8,392 bases of DNA, from the NCBI GenBank assembly GCA_003562605.1, contig PWUG01000273.1, positions 1 to 8,392 of the forward strand, in the 5' to 3' direction. Position numbers and translations under genes: made by a program. The DNA is from Syntrophomonadaceae bacterium. Lineage in GTDB: Bacteria > Bacillota_D > Dethiobacteria > DTU022. This document shows positions 1 through 6,807 of the stretch, piece by piece (position 1 is the first letter of the stretch; every line of letters starts with the position of its first letter). The notes beneath the pieces are model-generated. The model made no database searches. It worked only from the letters and a program-made list of their open reading frames with translations, and had not been told where the DNA came from.

Positions 1-348
1 CTTGCTGCACGCCGGGCGGATACCTTGTCCGGCGGAGAAGCACAGCGGGTAGCCATAGCCCGTGCAGTCGCTTTTGAGCCGGAATTGTTGCTGCTCGATG
101 AGCCGACAGCTAACCTCGATCCCGGCAATATTGAGATGATTGAAGATATGGTAATTAAAATGAATAACTTAAGATCGATTACTGTGGTCATGGTCACCCA
201 TAATATTTTCCAGGCGCACCGTATAGCTAAAGAAGTTATTTTTATCCACCAGGGGGATATTATCGAGATGGGTGAGACTGAAAAAATTTTTTCAGCGCCA
301 GCGGAAGAGAAAACCAGGGCTTATATCGAAGGGCGAATGGTATACTGA
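1..348 (+). CDS. ABC transporter ATP-binding protein, C-terminal part (tungstate TupC-like), 5' end outside window
   Basis: This is the C-terminal ~115 residues of an ATP-binding cassette subunit, which powers import through a partner membrane permease. The frame is open from base 1, so the true start lies upstream. Visible in order are the signature motif LSGGE (bases 25-39), Walker B with D-loop (LLLLDEPTANLDP), and the H-loop (MVTHN). The protein ends soon after the nucleotide-binding fold, with no regulatory domain. The tail, with EKTRAYIEGRMVY at the end, resembles tungstate importer ATPases (TupC/WtpC-like) more than general amino-acid or phosphate ones; this is family recall and only moderately certain. 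Tungstate uptake would suit an anaerobe with W/Mo formate dehydrogenase. The gene ends in TGA and converges on the minus-strand cyclase gene with a shared hairpin between them. The ABC assignment is firm; the substrate is not. Confidence 0.85.
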   Translation, partial: LAARRADTLSGGEAQRVAIARAVAFEPELLLLDEPTANLDPGNIEMIEDMVIKMNNLRSITVVMVTHNIFQAHRIAKEVIFIHQGDIIEMGETEKIFSAPAEEKTRAYIEGRMVY

Positions 349-384
349 AAAACGGCCCACCGGCTTAATTGAAACCGGCGGGCC
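349..384 (-). terminator. Rho-independent terminator of the cyclase gene, possibly bidirectional
   Basis: Arms at 354-363 and 375-384 form a 10-bp stem with an 11-nt loop. Read on the minus strand, the one imperfect position is a G-U wobble and the stem is followed by a run of five T (348-352), the standard terminator form. Read on the plus strand, the same position is an A-C mismatch and the following bases are only ATTAAA, so it is a weaker stop for the ABC gene. It sits 39 bases past the cyclase stop codon. Confidence 0.75.
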
Positions 385-422
385 ATTAAACTTATAACAT
401 TACTAACGAGTGGGACTATAAA

Positions 423-2087
423 CTATTCTTTCCAGGCAACGAAACGGGCCCAGCAGGAAGCCAGTTCAACACCTTTTTGAAGGAAACAGCCTATGTAGTA
501 ACGTCCTGCATCAAGGTGGGCAAGGTCATTACCGAGATTCTCTGCATGCACGATGCCATGCGGGAAGAGATTAAGGTGCATGTCCTGGTAGAATTTATCC
601 AACGGATACATCTCATCCCAATCCTTACCATATTTCTCAATTAGCTTTTGATTAGCTTCCTCAAAAGTCTTCGGATGGAAAATTCGCTGAATCGTGTTCA
701 TCGGGTGTTCCATGGCCACACAGTCGACAGCAAGCCACTTAATCTTCTTATCGAAACACCATTTGGCAAAATCCGGTGACGGGCCCGGGTGCCGGATCAT
801 ATACCTGAATTCGTCAGACTCAGGGCTGTCCCAGCCATATTTAGAATATCCCGTCTTAATGATTAAGATGTCGCCTTCTTTAACTTCGACAACTTTTTCG
901 ATCATTTCGGGGGTATAAACACTGGTATCACTGACCATTTCTGAAATATCGGCGATCGCTCCCGGTCCTGTCCAGAAATCAAGCGGAGTTTGCCCGATCG
1001 TCCGCCCGGCAGCGTGGAAGTGTGGTTCACCATCCATATGGCTGCTTAAATGGAAGCTGGCCTTACAATGGGCATTATTTCGGCCAAGCCCGAAATACTG
1101 GCCACCAACCCGCTTGGTATATTGTAATATCAAAGGGATATAGTTAGCCCACTGCGGGGTCTGGACACTGAAGGGAATTGAAAGATCATACATCTTCGAC
1201 TCTTTCATGGCAGCAAAGAAATCATCTTCGCTCATTCCGTCAGGAGCCTGGATTGCAGCTACTCTTGACCAGGCTGATTCAACTTCGCAGAATGGAATTG
1301 CACCAATAAAAAACCAGGCCCGCTGATTTACCAGTTCCTTGATCTGGCCACCCAGCGATTCGACCAGGAGCAGTCCTGCTTTCGGCATTATACTGTGGGT
1401 TAGTTTATAGTATTCATCAACCGGAAACATCTCATCCCAGGTCTTACCGTGAGTTTCCTTCAGCTTGGCTTCTGCTTTCTGAAACTCACGATCATGCATA
1501 TAGCGGATATTGGTATTCATAGGGTGCTCAGCACAGCCACAGTCGACACCGATAACCTTAAGTTTTTTCTCCAGGGCCCACTCAAAGAAGCCGGGCGCCG
1601 GGCCTGGATGGCGAACAAGGTAAGAAAACTCCTTGTTGTCGATACCACCCTGGGCATTGGGGTTCTTAACATCAGGTTGATCATAGGTATACCGGTGATA
1701 CCCGGTATTAATGAATAGGATGTCGCCTTCCTTGACCTTTACCCTTTTTTCGATCATTTCGGGTGTGTAAAGACTAAAGTCGGAGACTTCATCGGAGATA
1801 TCTACGACAACACCTTCGCCGCTTATATCTTGCAACGGAATATCCGCTATCGAACGCATACCGGAGTGAAAAGCGGTTGGGCCAACGAGGTGGGTCCCTG
1901 TATTGTTTGACCATTCGATTAGCTGACCATTTGCACCCTGCCCGCCGTGATAAGAACCGGTTACACGCTTAAAAAAGTGCACCTGCAATGGCATTTCACC
2001 GGGCCACGGGGGAGTGAATATACTAAGAGACTGGGTCAAATCATACCATTTTGACTTACTGAGCAACTCAATCATGTTTTTACTCAT
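423..2087 (-). CDS. Tandem two-domain cyclase-family (KynB-like, PF04199) metal-dependent hydrolase
   Basis: This 554-residue protein is two cyclase-family domains in a row (about residues 12-280 and 296-554); single-domain members are usually 200-270 residues. The family hydrolyses amide or ring bonds with a two-metal site, as in bacterial kynurenine formamidase, whose motif is HxGTHxDxPxH plus a later His and Glu. The C-terminal domain has H346, H350, D352 and H356, then H504 and E516 twelve residues apart, so it looks catalytic. The N-terminal domain aligns at an offset of 284 but has N62, H66, V68 and A72 in place of H-H-D-H, while keeping H231 and E243; it is probably non-catalytic. The halves share long blocks such as YTPEMIEK-x-V-x-VKEGDIL, RHPGP and EHPMNT. 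The ATG start follows a GGAGG box, and no signal peptide is seen. It has its own consensus promoter and ends in TAG. The substrate is unknown; proximity to the methyltransferase operon suggests a linked pathway. Confidence 0.9.
   Translation of the reverse strand: MSKNMIELLSKSKWYDLTQSLSIFTPPWPGEMPLQVHFFKRVTGSYHGGQGANGQLIEWSNNTGTHLVGPTAFHSGMRSIADIPLQDISGEGVVVDISDEVSDFSLYTPEMIEKRVKVKEGDILFINTGYHRYTYDQPDVKNPNAQGGIDNKEFSYLVRHPGPAPGFFEWALEKKLKVIGVDCGCAEHPMNTNIRYMHDREFQKAEAKLKETHGKTWDEMFPVDEYYKLTHSIMPKAGLLLVESLGGQIKELVNQRAWFFIGAIPFCEVESAWSRVAAIQAPDGMSEDDFFAAMKESKMYDLSIPFSVQTPQWANYIPLILQYTKRVGGQYFGLGRNNAHCKASFHLSSHMDGEPHFHAAGRTIGQTPLDFWTGPGAIADISEMVSDTSVYTPEMIEKVVEVKEGDILIIKTGYSKYGWDSPESDEFRYMIRHPGPSPDFAKWCFDKKIKWLAVDCVAMEHPMNTIQRIFHPKTFEEANQKLIEKYGKDWDEMYPLDKFYQDMHLNLFPHGIVHAENLGNDLAHLDAGRYYIGCFLQKGVELASCWARFVAWKE
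846..1769 (-). repeat. Internal tandem duplication within the cyclase gene
   Basis: The best-preserved segment is 1698-1769 (residues 107-130) against 846-917 (residues 391-414): 20 of 24 residues are identical. The DNA keeps an exact shared block, tttttcgatcatttcggg, in both copies. Elsewhere the halves align with substitutions and an extra ~11 residues in the first copy. This indicates duplication and fusion of one ancestral cyclase gene. Confidence 0.85.
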
Positions 2088-2092
2088 GGCAA

Positions 2093-2097
2093 CCTCC
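2093..2097 (-). promoter_or_regulatory. Ribosome binding site of the cyclase gene
   Basis: GGAGG on the minus strand, five bases before the ATG at 2087. This supports that start over the in-frame ATG four codons later. Confidence 0.8.
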
Positions 2098-2148
2098 AGT
2101 TATTAGGATTGTTAAATATATTGAAACCGCCAAGCTAAAACGACTTTA

Positions 2149-2167
2149 TGCTAAGAAAATTATAGCA
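2149..2167. promoter_or_regulatory. Possible operator: inverted repeat over the -10 and transcription start
   Basis: Arms TGCTA (2149-2153) and TAGCA (2163-2167) are separated by nine bases and overlap both the -10 hexamer and the expected start point of the cyclase promoter. The location is right for a repressor site, but 5-bp arms in AT-rich DNA can occur by chance. Confidence 0.3.
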
Positions 2168-2188
2168 ATAGGAATCTACAAATGTCAA
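2159..2188 (-). promoter_or_regulatory. Consensus sigma-A (sigma-70) promoter of the cyclase gene
   Basis: The minus strand carries TTGACA (2188-2183) and TATAAT (2164-2159), both perfect matches to consensus, with an 18-base spacer. Transcription would start near 2151-2152, giving a leader of about 65 bases before the ATG at 2087. With the terminator upstream, this makes the cyclase an independent transcription unit. Confidence 0.85.
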
Positions 2189-2245
2189 ACAGCATATAAT
2201 TACTATTACACTTCGCATAACAATATCCTTTAGAGTGTTGTAATA

Positions 2246-2269
2246 AATCACGACCCTCCTTTTGTGATT
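2246..2269 (-). repeat. Inverted repeat with a Shine-Dalgarno-like loop
   Basis: AATCAC and GTGATT arms (2246-2251 and 2264-2269) flank a 12-base loop that reads AAAAGGAGGGTC on the minus strand, so a perfect ribosome-binding sequence lies between the arms. It lies about 95-118 bases upstream of the predicted transcription start. It could be a protein-binding site or the leader of a very short ORF; nothing seen decides between these. Confidence 0.35.
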
Positions 2270-2327
2270 AAACTACATTAAATATCGGGCTATGAAAATA
2301 CTTTTTTGTCAAAACACTATTCATAGG

Positions 2328-2364
2328 AAAAACGGCTGCCGGTTAAAAACTACCCGGCAGCCGC
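2328..2364 (-). terminator. Rho-independent terminator of the methyltransferase operon
   Basis: A perfect 10-bp GC-rich stem (2354-2363 with 2333-2342) with an 11-base loop is followed on the minus strand by five T (2332-2328). It lies 54 bases beyond the TGA of the second MttB-family gene and marks the end of that operon. Confidence 0.9.
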
Positions 2365-2417
2365 TTAAATTATAAGGGGAGCAAGGGGAGGGGTTCCTTA
2401 TCTCACCAATAGCTTAA

Positions 2418-3842
2418 TCATTTAGAAATGTCCTCTATATATTTACTCAGCTCCGCTTCGATCTTTTCATCAAGCGGCGGGGCCTGGTAATCCTGGAGCA
2501 CCGTTTTGCAGTATTCATGGGCCCGTTGCGCGGTTTCAGTAAGTTCCTTCACTCCTGCATAGTTATCCCTGGCGCTGATTATCGGGATTCGCATATCTTT
2601 CATATGCTTAAAGGTATGTTCATCGGCTATAAAGTTCCCTCCGCCACCAACTTTCATTATGGTATCAACCGCAAGGGTATCTTCGTTGATCGTAAAACCC
2701 TGGCCAAATGACTTGGCCATACCAAGCATTTCGTCGTCTATGACAAACTTTTCATAAGACATGGTCATATAGTTTTCCAACAAACCTGCCGAGTGGAGCA
2801 TGAAGTTTATACCGCTGATCACGCTTGTTAAAAGAAGCATCATCGATTCAAAGCCGCTTTGTGAATCAGGTATCAAAGCATCGGTTAATGAGCCGCCGCC
2901 ACGGGAAGGTAGGCCGTAAAAACGGGCCAGCTGGGCAATCACGGAAAACATTTTTACCGACTCGGGGCTGCCGATGGCAAGGTTACCGGTTCTTAAATCG
3001 ACGACACTCGAAGCTGAGCCAAAAACAACCGGTGTGCCGGGATTTATCAGCTGAGCCAGAACAACACCCGAAAGTATCTCGGCGCTCTGCTGAACAACGG
3101 AACCGGCCAGGGTTACTGCCGAAGTCGTCCCGGTCATGGCCAGAGCGGCAATTATTACCGGCTGATTATTACGGGCATAAACCATCAATGCATCAAGCAT
3201 GCGCGGATCAAATTGCAGGGGGCTGTTGGTATTGATCAGCGATATCAGGGCAGGGTTTTTCCTGACATTGTCTAACCCGCCTAAAACAATTCCAGCCATC
3301 TCCAAGCTTTCCTGCGCTTTTTTACCGCCCATTGCACTGCCCATCAAGCATTTGTCAGTGTATTTTACCGCGGCATGGAACATTTTTGCATGCCTGAGGT
3401 GATCATCAATATCATTAGGTTCAACAAGCACTCCACCTACCACATCAAGGTTTTCGCTGTAGCCGGCAAGCTTGGTAAACGCCAGGTAGTCTTCGTAAGT
3501 TGCATTTCTTCTCTCGTTTTGAACATAGTCCATAACATAGGGAGAACCATATCCGGGAGCATGCACGGTATTATTACCGCCGATAATAACGCTATTCTCC
3601 GGATTCCTGGCATGCAGGGTAAACTCGGCAGGGGCCTGGGCAACTTGCTCCATAACCATTTCCGGGGGAAAATATACTTTTTCGCCTTCAACCCTGGCTC
3701 CCCCTTTTTTCAAAATATCCCTTGCTTCCTGTGAGTGAAACTCGATGCCGTTTTTTTCAAGTACAGCAAGGCTTGCCTGGTGTATCTTTTCCAACTCGTC
3801 CTCTTCCAGGTAGTTCAAAGCTTTTAACACACGGCTAATCAT
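2418..3842 (-). CDS. MttB-family (trimethylamine methyltransferase family) corrinoid methyltransferase, second paralogue
   Basis: This 474-residue TIM-barrel protein belongs to the MttB superfamily, cytoplasmic enzymes that move a methyl group from a methylated amine to the cobalt of a corrinoid protein. Family landmarks are an N-terminal helical part (LAVLEKNGIEFH, residues 25-36), GGGSLTDA..PDSQ (315-328) and INEDTLAVDTI (385-395) followed by GGGGNFIADEHTFKH (399-413). There is no in-frame TAG, so it is not a pyrrolysine enzyme; glycine betaine MtgB and relatives are the precedent. It differs strongly from its paralogue at 6808-8262: after the DEHT segment it lacks the HFRNETW..P.L tail. 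It is last in the operon, 69 bases after the MtgA-like gene, and followed by a strong terminator. The ATG start is preceded by AAGGGTGAT. The substrate is unknown, and a corrinoid-related non-methyltransferase role cannot be excluded. Confidence 0.9.
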   Translation of the reverse strand: MISRVLKALNYLEEDELEKIHQASLAVLEKNGIEFHSQEARDILKKGGARVEGEKVYFPPEMVMEQVAQAPAEFTLHARNPENSVIIGGNNTVHAPGYGSPYVMDYVQNERRNATYEDYLAFTKLAGYSENLDVVGGVLVEPNDIDDHLRHAKMFHAAVKYTDKCLMGSAMGGKKAQESLEMAGIVLGGLDNVRKNPALISLINTNSPLQFDPRMLDALMVYARNNQPVIIAALAMTGTTSAVTLAGSVVQQSAEILSGVVLAQLINPGTPVVFGSASSVVDLRTGNLAIGSPESVKMFSVIAQLARFYGLPSRGGGSLTDALIPDSQSGFESMMLLLTSVISGINFMLHSAGLLENYMTMSYEKFVIDDEMLGMAKSFGQGFTINEDTLAVDTIMKVGGGGNFIADEHTFKHMKDMRIPIISARDNYAGVKELTETAQRAHEYCKTVLQDYQAPPLDEKIEAELSKYIEDISK

Positions 3843-3847
3843 TTTTT

Positions 3848-3858
3848 ATCACCCTTCC
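3848..3858 (-). promoter_or_regulatory. Ribosome binding site of the second MttB-family gene
   Basis: GGAAGGGTGAT on the minus strand ends five bases before the ATG at 3842. It is an interrupted but extended match to the 16S 3' end and fits that start. Confidence 0.65.
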
Positions 3859-3911
3859 ATAAATGTGCCGCTTAAAAAAACTCACTGCAAGTTTAACACC
3901 CGGGCCGATAT

Positions 3912-4739
3912 CTAAACTAATTTATCGGCTCGCGCTGCTTTCAGGTAGTTCATAGCATAGGGATCAAGATTCAATATTACTTCGGCAGCTTTAACCAGGC
4001 TCATTTTCTTCTTGTCAAGTGGGTCAACAATTGCAGAATCCATCCCCCTGCCCATAGCCAGGACAATAAAAGCCTGGTTCAGTAAAGCGCGGTGCGGCAA
4101 ACCAAAAGAAATGTTACTTAAGCCGCTGGTAATATGAGCTCCGGATCCAAGAGAGGCAATTCTTTCAATGGCATCCAAGGCCTGAGGCCCATATTCTCCG
4201 TTAACGCTAACCGGCTTAATCAGCGGATCAAGAAACACTTTTGTCAGATCTATACCGTCCTTATCGAGATCAGCAAGCAGTCTTTTTGCTACTTCGAGCC
4301 GGTCATCGGCCGTTTCAGGCATACCTTCATCACTCATGCAGAGGGCCACAACCTGGGAACCTGATTCTTTTACCAGGGGTACAACCTGGCTGTAACGTTC
4401 TTTCTCGGCGCTGATCGAGTTAATCATCGGGACGCCCTTATGAACTTTCAATGCCGCTTCCAGGGCTTTAGGATCCGGGCTGTCAAGGGCCAGGGGCTTG
4501 CTGACAACTTCCTGACATTTCTCCACGAGCCAGATTAAATGTTTAGCTTCATCGTGAACATAAGCCCCTGCGTTGACATCAATAAAATCTGCGCCTGCTT
4601 CTTCCTGCCTCACAGCCAGGTCCTGAATGTATTTAACATCCTGCTCATCAATAGCTTTTTTTATTGCCTTACGGGTTGAGTTAATCAATTCACCTATTAT
4701 AATCATTTTCGTGCTTACCGGTTTTAATCTAACCGGCAA
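3912..4739 (-). CDS. Methyltetrahydrofolate:corrinoid methyltransferase (MtgA/AcsE-like, pterin-binding domain)
   Basis: This 275-residue single-domain TIM barrel of the pterin-binding (DHPS-like) family moves methyl groups between a corrinoid protein and tetrahydrofolate. In amine-demethylating systems such as MtgABC it forms methyl-THF for the Wood-Ljungdahl pathway or methyl oxidation. Residues seen are FIDVNAGA (52-59), D86 in LALDSPDP, N107 in MINSIS, D171 in FLDPLIKP and N209 in SGLSNISFG. The first, second, third and fourth of the latter correspond in spacing to D75, N96, D160 and N199 of acetogen AcsE. The chosen start is TTG at 4739, five bases after a GAGGAGG box; an in-frame ATG at 4706 (residue 12) would match the usual AcsE N-terminus but has only a weak binding site. 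It begins 23 bases after the hydantoinase gene, so it is co-transcribed and probably translationally linked, and ends in TAG. Confidence 0.92.
   Translation of the reverse strand: MPVRLKPVSTKMIIIGELINSTRKAIKKAIDEQDVKYIQDLAVRQEEAGADFIDVNAGAYVHDEAKHLIWLVEKCQEVVSKPLALDSPDPKALEAALKVHKGVPMINSISAEKERYSQVVPLVKESGSQVVALCMSDEGMPETADDRLEVAKRLLADLDKDGIDLTKVFLDPLIKPVSVNGEYGPQALDAIERIASLGSGAHITSGLSNISFGLPHRALLNQAFIVLAMGRGMDSAIVDPLDKKKMSLVKAAEVILNLDPYAMNYLKAARADKLV
4718..4736 (-). promoter_or_regulatory. Small hairpin just after the TTG start of the MtgA-like gene
   Basis: CCGGTT (4731-4736 read on the minus strand) pairs with AACCGG (4718-4723) across a 7-base loop, directly after the TTG codon and before the in-frame ATG at 4706. 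It could influence which start is used or how well ribosomes load. The six-base stem makes this tentative. Confidence 0.3.
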
Positions 4740-4744
4740 CTAAG

Positions 4745-4751
4745 CCTCCTC
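4745..4751 (-). promoter_or_regulatory. Ribosome binding site deciding a TTG start for the MtgA-like gene
   Basis: GAGGAGG on the minus strand ends five bases before TTG at 4739. The downstream ATG at 4706 lacks a comparable site, so the TTG start is preferred. Confidence 0.7.
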
Positions 4752-4762
4752 AATGTTAATTA

Positions 4763-6778
4763 TTAATCACTCCACGGCCGGCCTACAGCCGAAACTTCAA
4801 TTGTGCTCTCAATAAAAAGTTTTTGCTCAGGGTTATCGCTATCGGAGGTCGAACTAAGTTTGCTGTACCTGTCAAAACGTTCGACCATTGTTTCAATATC
4901 TGAGGCACCGGCTTCAACGGCCTGTTCATAAACATGTTTTTGGCCCTCATTGCAGGCATATTCGATAGCCTCATCAAAAATCATAAAAAATTCTCTCCTG
5001 CGAGGAGTGTGAACCAAAAAGCCTCCGCCTTCGCCCGGTTTAACAAGGATTGTAATTCTTTCAACTGCTTTACCGCTAACTGTTCCAACTGCATTAGCAA
5101 CTTCGGCAAATTGGGGAAGGTACAGTTCCGACTGTAGCCTTTCAGCAAGTTCAGGGAAATATGCGTCAACAGGAGCGCCAACAGCCACTATCGGGTGTTT
5201 TAAGCCTGTTGCAAAATTGACCTGGTGATCTTTGTTTTCTTCACCCCTGCTTAAGATCTTTCTCAGAATATAGGTACTGCCCTCTTCATCAAGCAAAGAA
5301 AATTTTGCACCTTCTTCTTCCAGAAGACGGTCGATTATAAGCCCGGCCAGTTTAAAGAGGATCTCATCCATTACAGAACTGACGAATAGTTCTACAGAGG
5401 TATGATAGCGACTGGCCAGCATAGCTGTGCCTAATTCTGCTGCCCGCTTTTCCCATAGATTCAATCTGCCATTTACATGTAATACATCGGTTGGTGTCAG
5501 CGATGCACGGTGGACAGAGGCAACATTAACCAGTCTCTGCCAGGGTAAAAGATCAATTTCTTTTTTTAGTTTTTTACTGACATGATGCAGTGTGTGCGGC
5601 CCTTCTTTGATTAAATCGATAATCTGCTGCTCAGTTGCAGTTAACTTAATATTGATCGGATCCCTGATATAGGTCAGGATTGTTGTGGGCTGTGTATCCA
5701 TCGAGGAATAGTCAATTGGCCTGATCTCTTCCAGTTCATGAACCAGGTAAGGATATTGTGCTGCTATCCAGGAAAGCGGGAACACTCTTTGCGGGCCTAT
5801 TGACAGCACTGCATTTTTTGAAACCTGGATCAAGCTATCCCCGCCGAGGCCAATAGTAGTAATATGCGCGGCCTTAACCCTGGTTAACCATCCGCCAACC
5901 ATTGCACCCTCTTTATTAAGGGAAGGGCGTCCATCGTTAAGCACAGCAACATCGGTAGTTGTGCCGCCCATATCGATGACGATCCCTTTTTGTACGCCCG
6001 TTAAGGTCAGGGCGCCTATAATGCTTGCTGCCGGCCCGGACAGAATAGTTTCAATCGGTTTTTCCCGGGCCATGGCCTCGCTGATCAAACTGCCGTCTCC
6101 TCTAACCACCATCAGGGGAGCTACAATTTCCAACCGTTCCATGCCCAGTTTAACCGAATCCATTAAGTCTGTAATCAGAGGCATTAAACGGGCATTTAGT
6201 ACTGCTGTTACCGTCCGTTCATGCATGCCCAGATCAGTGCTGAGTTGGTGTGCTGCAACTACCGGGTATCCTGTGAGTTTGCGAACCAGTTCGGAAATTT
6301 GTATTTCCTGAACCGGATTACGAACACTTAAGTATCCTGATACGGCAAAGGCATCAACCTGATCTTTCATCTCTAAAATTGCCTCTTCAGCAGCAGTCAA
6401 GTCGAGTTCTTCTGTCACCCGGCCTTTAATATTACAACCGCCGGCTATGGAAGTATGGTAAGGAGTAGGTAGGCCCTGGCGGGGTTCAAACCCGATCTGG
6501 ATCAGGCCTACCTCTGCTCCCTGTCCTTCAACAATAGCGTTGGTGGCAAGAGTAGTCGAAAGTGAGACCATCTTGATCTGTCCGATATTAACCTGGTTCT
6601 TGTTTTTCTTTTTGAGCTCATCAATCAGGTTGTCGAGACAGCGATTTATGGCAAGCGTCAGGTTATGCCTGGTAGTTTCGACTTTAGTTGCAGCTTCCAC
6701 CTTTTTTGAATCGAGGTTAAATATAACCCCATCGGTAAAAGTTCCACCTGTGTCGATCCCCAGTGCTAAGTTTGCCAT
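4763..6778 (-). CDS. Hydantoinase/oxoprolinase family protein (HyuA-type ASKHA ATPase)
   Basis: This 671-residue protein has the HyuA layout: an N-terminal hydantoinase/oxoprolinase domain with phosphate-1 motif IDTGGTFTDGV (8-18), SGPAAS (247-252), phosphate-2 motif DMGGTTTD (269-276), adenosine-binding TIGLGGDS (308-315), and a C-terminal GAPVDAYFPELA..ANAVG block (about 534-565). Residues ~380-435 look like a small helix-turn-helix-like insert ending in SLTPTDVLHV, a feature recalled from short HyuA relatives. Known relatives use ATP to open hydantoins or 5-oxoproline, or to activate ketones for carboxylation, usually with a HyuB partner; none is present in this window. The ATG at 6778 has GGTGGG seven bases upstream, whereas a TTG at 6793 has none. 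It sits 29 bases after the first MttB gene and before the MtgA-like gene, so it is an integral operon member. It could process the methylated substrate or, less likely, service the corrinoid protein. The family is firm; the function is not. Confidence 0.9.
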   Translation of the reverse strand: MANLALGIDTGGTFTDGVIFNLDSKKVEAATKVETTRHNLTLAINRCLDNLIDELKKKNKNQVNIGQIKMVSLSTTLATNAIVEGQGAEVGLIQIGFEPRQGLPTPYHTSIAGGCNIKGRVTEELDLTAAEEAILEMKDQVDAFAVSGYLSVRNPVQEIQISELVRKLTGYPVVAAHQLSTDLGMHERTVTAVLNARLMPLITDLMDSVKLGMERLEIVAPLMVVRGDGSLISEAMAREKPIETILSGPAASIIGALTLTGVQKGIVIDMGGTTTDVAVLNDGRPSLNKEGAMVGGWLTRVKAAHITTIGLGGDSLIQVSKNAVLSIGPQRVFPLSWIAAQYPYLVHELEEIRPIDYSSMDTQPTTILTYIRDPINIKLTATEQQIIDLIKEGPHTLHHVSKKLKKEIDLLPWQRLVNVASVHRASLTPTDVLHVNGRLNLWEKRAAELGTAMLASRYHTSVELFVSSVMDEILFKLAGLIIDRLLEEEGAKFSLLDEEGSTYILRKILSRGEENKDHQVNFATGLKHPIVAVGAPVDAYFPELAERLQSELYLPQFAEVANAVGTVSGKAVERITILVKPGEGGGFLVHTPRRREFFMIFDEAIEYACNEGQKHVYEQAVEAGASDIETMVERFDRYSKLSSTSDSDNPEQKLFIESTIEVSAVGRPWSD

Positions 6779-6785
6779 AATATAT

Positions 6786-6791
6786 CCCACC
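6786..6791 (-). promoter_or_regulatory. Ribosome binding site of the HyuA-type gene
   Basis: GGTGGG on the minus strand, seven bases before ATG at 6778. It selects that ATG over the upstream in-frame TTG at 6793, which would overlap this box. Confidence 0.55.
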
Positions 6792-6807
6792 AATTAAAGA
6801 AGGTTTG

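Larger units (their letters stand above)
2088..2417. other. 330-base AT-rich intergenic region between the operon end and the cyclase gene
   Basis: No convincing gene is seen here. In minus-strand order it holds the terminator of the upstream operon (2328-2364), a lone TTGACA (2307-2312) with no fitting -10, an inverted repeat enclosing a Shine-Dalgarno-like sequence (2246-2269), a full-consensus promoter (2159-2188), a short inverted repeat over its -10 (2149-2167), and the cyclase ribosome binding site. It is clearly richer in A+T than the flanking genes. Confidence 0.8.

Noticed and set aside
2307..2312. TTGACA on the minus strand as a second promoter upstream of the cyclase
   Set aside because: At 16-18 bases downstream there is only CCCGAT-like sequence, with no acceptable -10, so it is probably chance in AT-rich DNA.
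3843..3911. Possible terminator between the MtgA-like and second MttB genes
   Set aside because: On the minus strand, AAACT/AGTTT flanks a 7-base loop before a short T run, but a 5-bp AT-rich stem is too weak. The genes are most likely co-transcribed.
4763..6778. HyuA-type protein as a RACo/RamA reductive activator
   Set aside because: Both have ASKHA folds, but no N-terminal ferredoxin-type cysteine cluster is present; the few cysteines are scattered.
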